From the NCBI GenBank assembly GCA_016839875.1, contig JAEOTK010000268.1, forward strand, positions 1-5,634: 5,634 nt of DNA, in the 5' to 3' direction. The position numbers were made by a program, and so were the translations under genes. Positions 5,365 through 5,634 of the stretch are shown piece by piece. Numbering within the stretch: the first letter of the stretch is position 1; every line of letters begins with the position of its first letter. The stretch is from Candidatus Heimdallarchaeota archaeon (GTDB lineage: Archaea > Asgardarchaeota > Heimdallarchaeia > Heimdallarchaeales > Heimdallarchaeaceae). The notes under the pieces were generated by a model. That model searched no databases, was not told the DNA's origin, and saw only the letters and a program-made list of their open reading frames with translations.

Positions 5365-5634
5365 GAAAGCAATAGTGTATGAGAGATATGGTCCTCCAGA
5401 AGTCCTTCAGCTCAAAGAGATAGACAAACCAATCCCTAAGGATAACGAAGTATTAGTAAAAGTATATGCTTCAACAGTACATGCTGGGGATGTGAGAATG
5501 AGAAGTTTCTCAGTTCCTAAATCAGAATGGCTTATGGCTAAATTATTCTTAGGCATACGAAGTCCAAGAAGAAAGATACTTGGTATGGAGCTTGCTGGGG
5601 AAATCGAAGAGATTGGTAAAGATGTAAAACAGTT
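5363..5634 (+). CDS. Zinc-independent MDR family NAD(P)H oxidoreductase, copy 3, partial at right edge
   Basis: The frame is open from the ATG at 5363 to the right edge, giving 90 codons plus two bases of the N-terminal GroES-like domain. It begins [19 protein letters not shown] and continues with [19 protein letters not shown] (25-43), VRMRSF (44-49), an aromatic segment and [20 protein letters not shown] (63-82). This matches the common NAD(P)-dependent alcohol dehydrogenase subgroup of zinc-free MDR proteins. It is closer in this segment to copy 1 (which has GFRKPKVKILGNEFAG) than to copy 2. The cofactor-binding half is outside the window, so intactness cannot be judged. It lies 50 nt after copy 2, with its own TATA-like box and a palindrome across the start, so it may be separately regulated. 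Confidence 0.85.
   Translation, partial: MKAIVYERYGPPEVLQLKEIDKPIPKDNEVLVKVYASTVHAGDVRMRSFSVPKSEWLMAKLFLGIRSPRRKILGMELAGEIEEIGKDVKQ

Noticed and set aside
1..5634. CRISPR array, tRNA/rRNA gene, insertion sequence or prophage signal
   Set aside because: I saw no regularly spaced direct repeats, no cloverleaf-like segment, no transposase or integrase motifs, and no terminal inverted repeats with target duplications.

Overview
The window is AT-rich DNA that most likely comes from an archaeon. Several genes are preceded by archaeal-type TATA boxes, about 27 nt (leaderless) or 38-41 nt upstream of the start codon. Spacers are short, and Shine-Dalgarno motifs appear mainly at genes inside operons. 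No bacterial -35/-10 promoter is obvious. The gene mix (secreted Ntn hydrolase, ABC-2 exporter, several zinc-free MDR oxidoreductases) would suit a mesophilic Asgard-type (Promethearchaeota) or related archaeon. That placement is inference, because there is no rRNA or ribosomal marker here.

Layout. (1) 1-627, minus strand: the N-terminal part of a secreted cysteine Ntn hydrolase of the linear amide C-N hydrolase (choloylglycine hydrolase / penicillin acylase-like) group. It is cut by the left edge and has its own TATA box at 661-670. (2) 628-978: an intergenic region between divergent genes. It contains what looks like the decayed 5' end of an aminoglycoside-phosphotransferase-like kinase gene (754-861), an inverted repeat (907-923) and the promoter of the next operon. 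(3) 988-3215, plus strand: a two-gene ABC-2 exporter operon (ATPase, then a six-helix permease whose reading frame overlaps the ATPase by 4 nt). It ends in a hairpin/T-tract terminator that includes the permease stop codon. (4) 3312-5634, plus strand: three consecutive paralogous zinc-independent MDR oxidoreductases (quinone oxidoreductase / RTN4IP1-like). The first two form an operon. The third runs off the right edge and appears to have its own TATA box and a palindrome across its start codon.

How the parts may work together. The ABC-2 pair should form a complete exporter of unknown substrate. The MDR array looks like a local gene expansion of NAD(P)H-dependent reductases for reactive carbonyls, enones or quinones. 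Separate promoters with separate palindromes suggest the copies are not all expressed together. Nothing in the sequence ties exporter, hydrolase and reductases into one pathway, and I see no clear new defence or mobile system. The points most worth a second look are the MDR array with its start-codon palindrome, the kinase-gene relic, and the unusual residues after the ATPase Walker B motif.
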